Shown piece after piece: positions 5,228-5,911 of a stretch of 5,911 nt of DNA. Under the pieces are notes generated by a model. The model was given only the letters and a program-made list of their open reading frames with translations, had not been told where the DNA came from and did no database searches. This DNA is from JAMCQB01 sp947085305 (GTDB taxonomy: Bacteria; Nitrospirota; Thermodesulfovibrionia; Thermodesulfovibrionales; UBA9159), in assembly GCA_947085305.1 (NCBI GenBank), contig CAMTVV010000071.1, forward strand, positions 1 through 5,911, in the 5' to 3' direction. The translations under genes and the position numbers were made by a program. The stretch's first letter is position 1; each line of letters opens with the position of its first letter.

Positions 5228-5911
5228 ATGAACGGCGCATTATTTCAGGGTTCATGGAAGATAGCAACGATAATGGGGATACCGATAAGGGTGCATTTTT
5301 CATGGCTTATTGTCTTTGGTTTGATAACCTGGTCTCTCTCGACGTTCTACTTCCCTCAAGCGGCGCCGGACCTTCCGGCCGCCTCTTACTGGATCAAGGG
5401 CGCTCTGGCCGCTCTGTTGCTTTTTGCCTCAGTTACATTCCACGAGCTTGCCCATTCTTACATAGCAATGAAATACAGGCTTTCTATCGAGGGTATTACA
5501 CTGTTCATTTTCGGGGGTGTCGCACAACTGAAAGGAGAACCGCCACATCCAAAAGCAGAGTTCAGGATTGCGCTTGCAGGTCCCCTTTCGAGCTTTTTCC
5601 TATCAGTGTTTTTCTTCCTTCTCTATATGAATACGGTTGGCGGGACAAGGGCGCTTTTCTCTTATCTTGCACAAATCAATTTTATACTTGGAGCATTCAA
5701 TCTCATCCCGGGCTTTCCGATGGATGGCGGCAGGGTGCTGAGGTCGGCAATATGGAGTAAGACAAAGAATTTTTTTTACGCCACACAAAAGGCCTCGAGT
5801 ATCGGGCGGAAGATAGCGTTATTTTTTATCTTTTTCGGAATCTTCTCGCTATTTACCCGGATGCCGGGCGGATTGTGGCTGATGCTCATAGGGTGGTTTC
5901 TCTATACCGCA
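5228..5911 (+). CDS. Site-2 protease family (M50) membrane metalloprotease, 3' end missing
   Basis: An intramembrane zinc protease; family members cut transmembrane substrates such as anti-sigma factors, though this one's substrate is unknown. The ATG at 5228 has GGGAGG (5215-5220) seven bases upstream. The frame is open for 228 codons to the window edge. FHELAHSYIA holds the HExxH zinc site (H72, E73, H76). NLIPGFPMDGGRVL (158-171) supplies the third zinc ligand D166. FGGVAQLKGEPPHPKAEFRI (95-114) followed by ALAGPLSSFFLS is typical of the bacterial/archaeal S2P group that often carries C-terminal CBS domains; that part would be outside the window. Hydrophobic segments lie at about 24-41, 58-70, 116-135, 143-162, 196-209 and 214-226. 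The start region IMGIPIRVHFSW also fits the family. It follows the efflux fragment by 123 bp on the same strand. Confidence 0.93.
   Translation, partial: MNGALFQGSWKIATIMGIPIRVHFSWLIVFGLITWSLSTFYFPQAAPDLPAASYWIKGALAALLLFASVTFHELAHSYIAMKYRLSIEGITLFIFGGVAQLKGEPPHPKAEFRIALAGPLSSFFLSVFFFLLYMNTVGGTRALFSYLAQINFILGAFNLIPGFPMDGGRVLRSAIWSKTKNFFYATQKASSIGRKIALFFIFFGIFSLFTRMPGGLWLMLIGWFLYTA

Noticed and set aside
5221..5760. 179-codon plus-strand frame starting at ATG 5221
   Set aside because: It overlaps the site-2 protease in another frame and lacks any motif; the frame from 5228 contains HExxH and the NLIPGFPMDGGR site.
1..5911. CRISPR array, tRNA, rRNA or retron/defence locus
   Set aside because: No spaced direct repeats, no tRNA- or rRNA-like sequence, and no defence-type genes beyond the toxin-antitoxin relic.

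Overview
The window looks like chromosome of a Gram-negative, probably anaerobic bacterium. The outer-membrane efflux (TolC-type) fragment implies an outer membrane, and the ferredoxin-like DUF362 protein suggests anaerobic metabolism. Gene style would fit Nitrospirota or Desulfobacterota-like lineages, but that placement is an impression and not shown by the sequence. Most of the window is ordinary core genome with one mobile element and several gene relics. I did not find a convincing new defence or mobile system.

Layout. 1-600 (+): 3' two thirds of rsmI, the 16S rRNA C1402 2'-O-methyltransferase. A 41-codon secreted-peptide ORF (597-722) overlaps its stop through ATGA. 723-998: no intact gene, but a palindromic operator-like site, a TTGACA promoter candidate and a 32-codon ORF that looks like a collapsed antitoxin/PIN-toxin operon. 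999-2150 (+): a DUF362 protein with two 4Fe-4S motifs. 2151-2337: AT-rich convergent gap with an intrinsic terminator for the leftward strand and a weak small-RNA candidate. 2338-3594 (-): argJ (arginine biosynthesis), with an unusual AAG/AAC trinucleotide repeat at its 5' end.

3669-4787: a complete IS630-family element of 1119 bp with perfect 20-bp terminal inverted repeats and a TA target duplication. Its transposase (-) is split by a -1 frameshift at a run of seven A; the two frames together rebuild a full-length DDE transposase. Its promoter lies just inside the right end and predicts a leaderless mRNA. 4788-5104 (+): the C-terminal part of a TolC-family efflux protein, cut off by the element. 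5228-5911 (+): start of an M50 site-2 protease running off the window edge.

The intact genes are unrelated housekeeping genes and share no obvious pathway. The coherent story is local decay: an IS630 insertion sits between argJ and an efflux gene remnant, and a toxin-antitoxin relic lies upstream of the DUF362 gene. The insertion leaves argJ with only about 74 bp of its own upstream DNA, so argJ expression may now depend on that short stretch or on the IS end.
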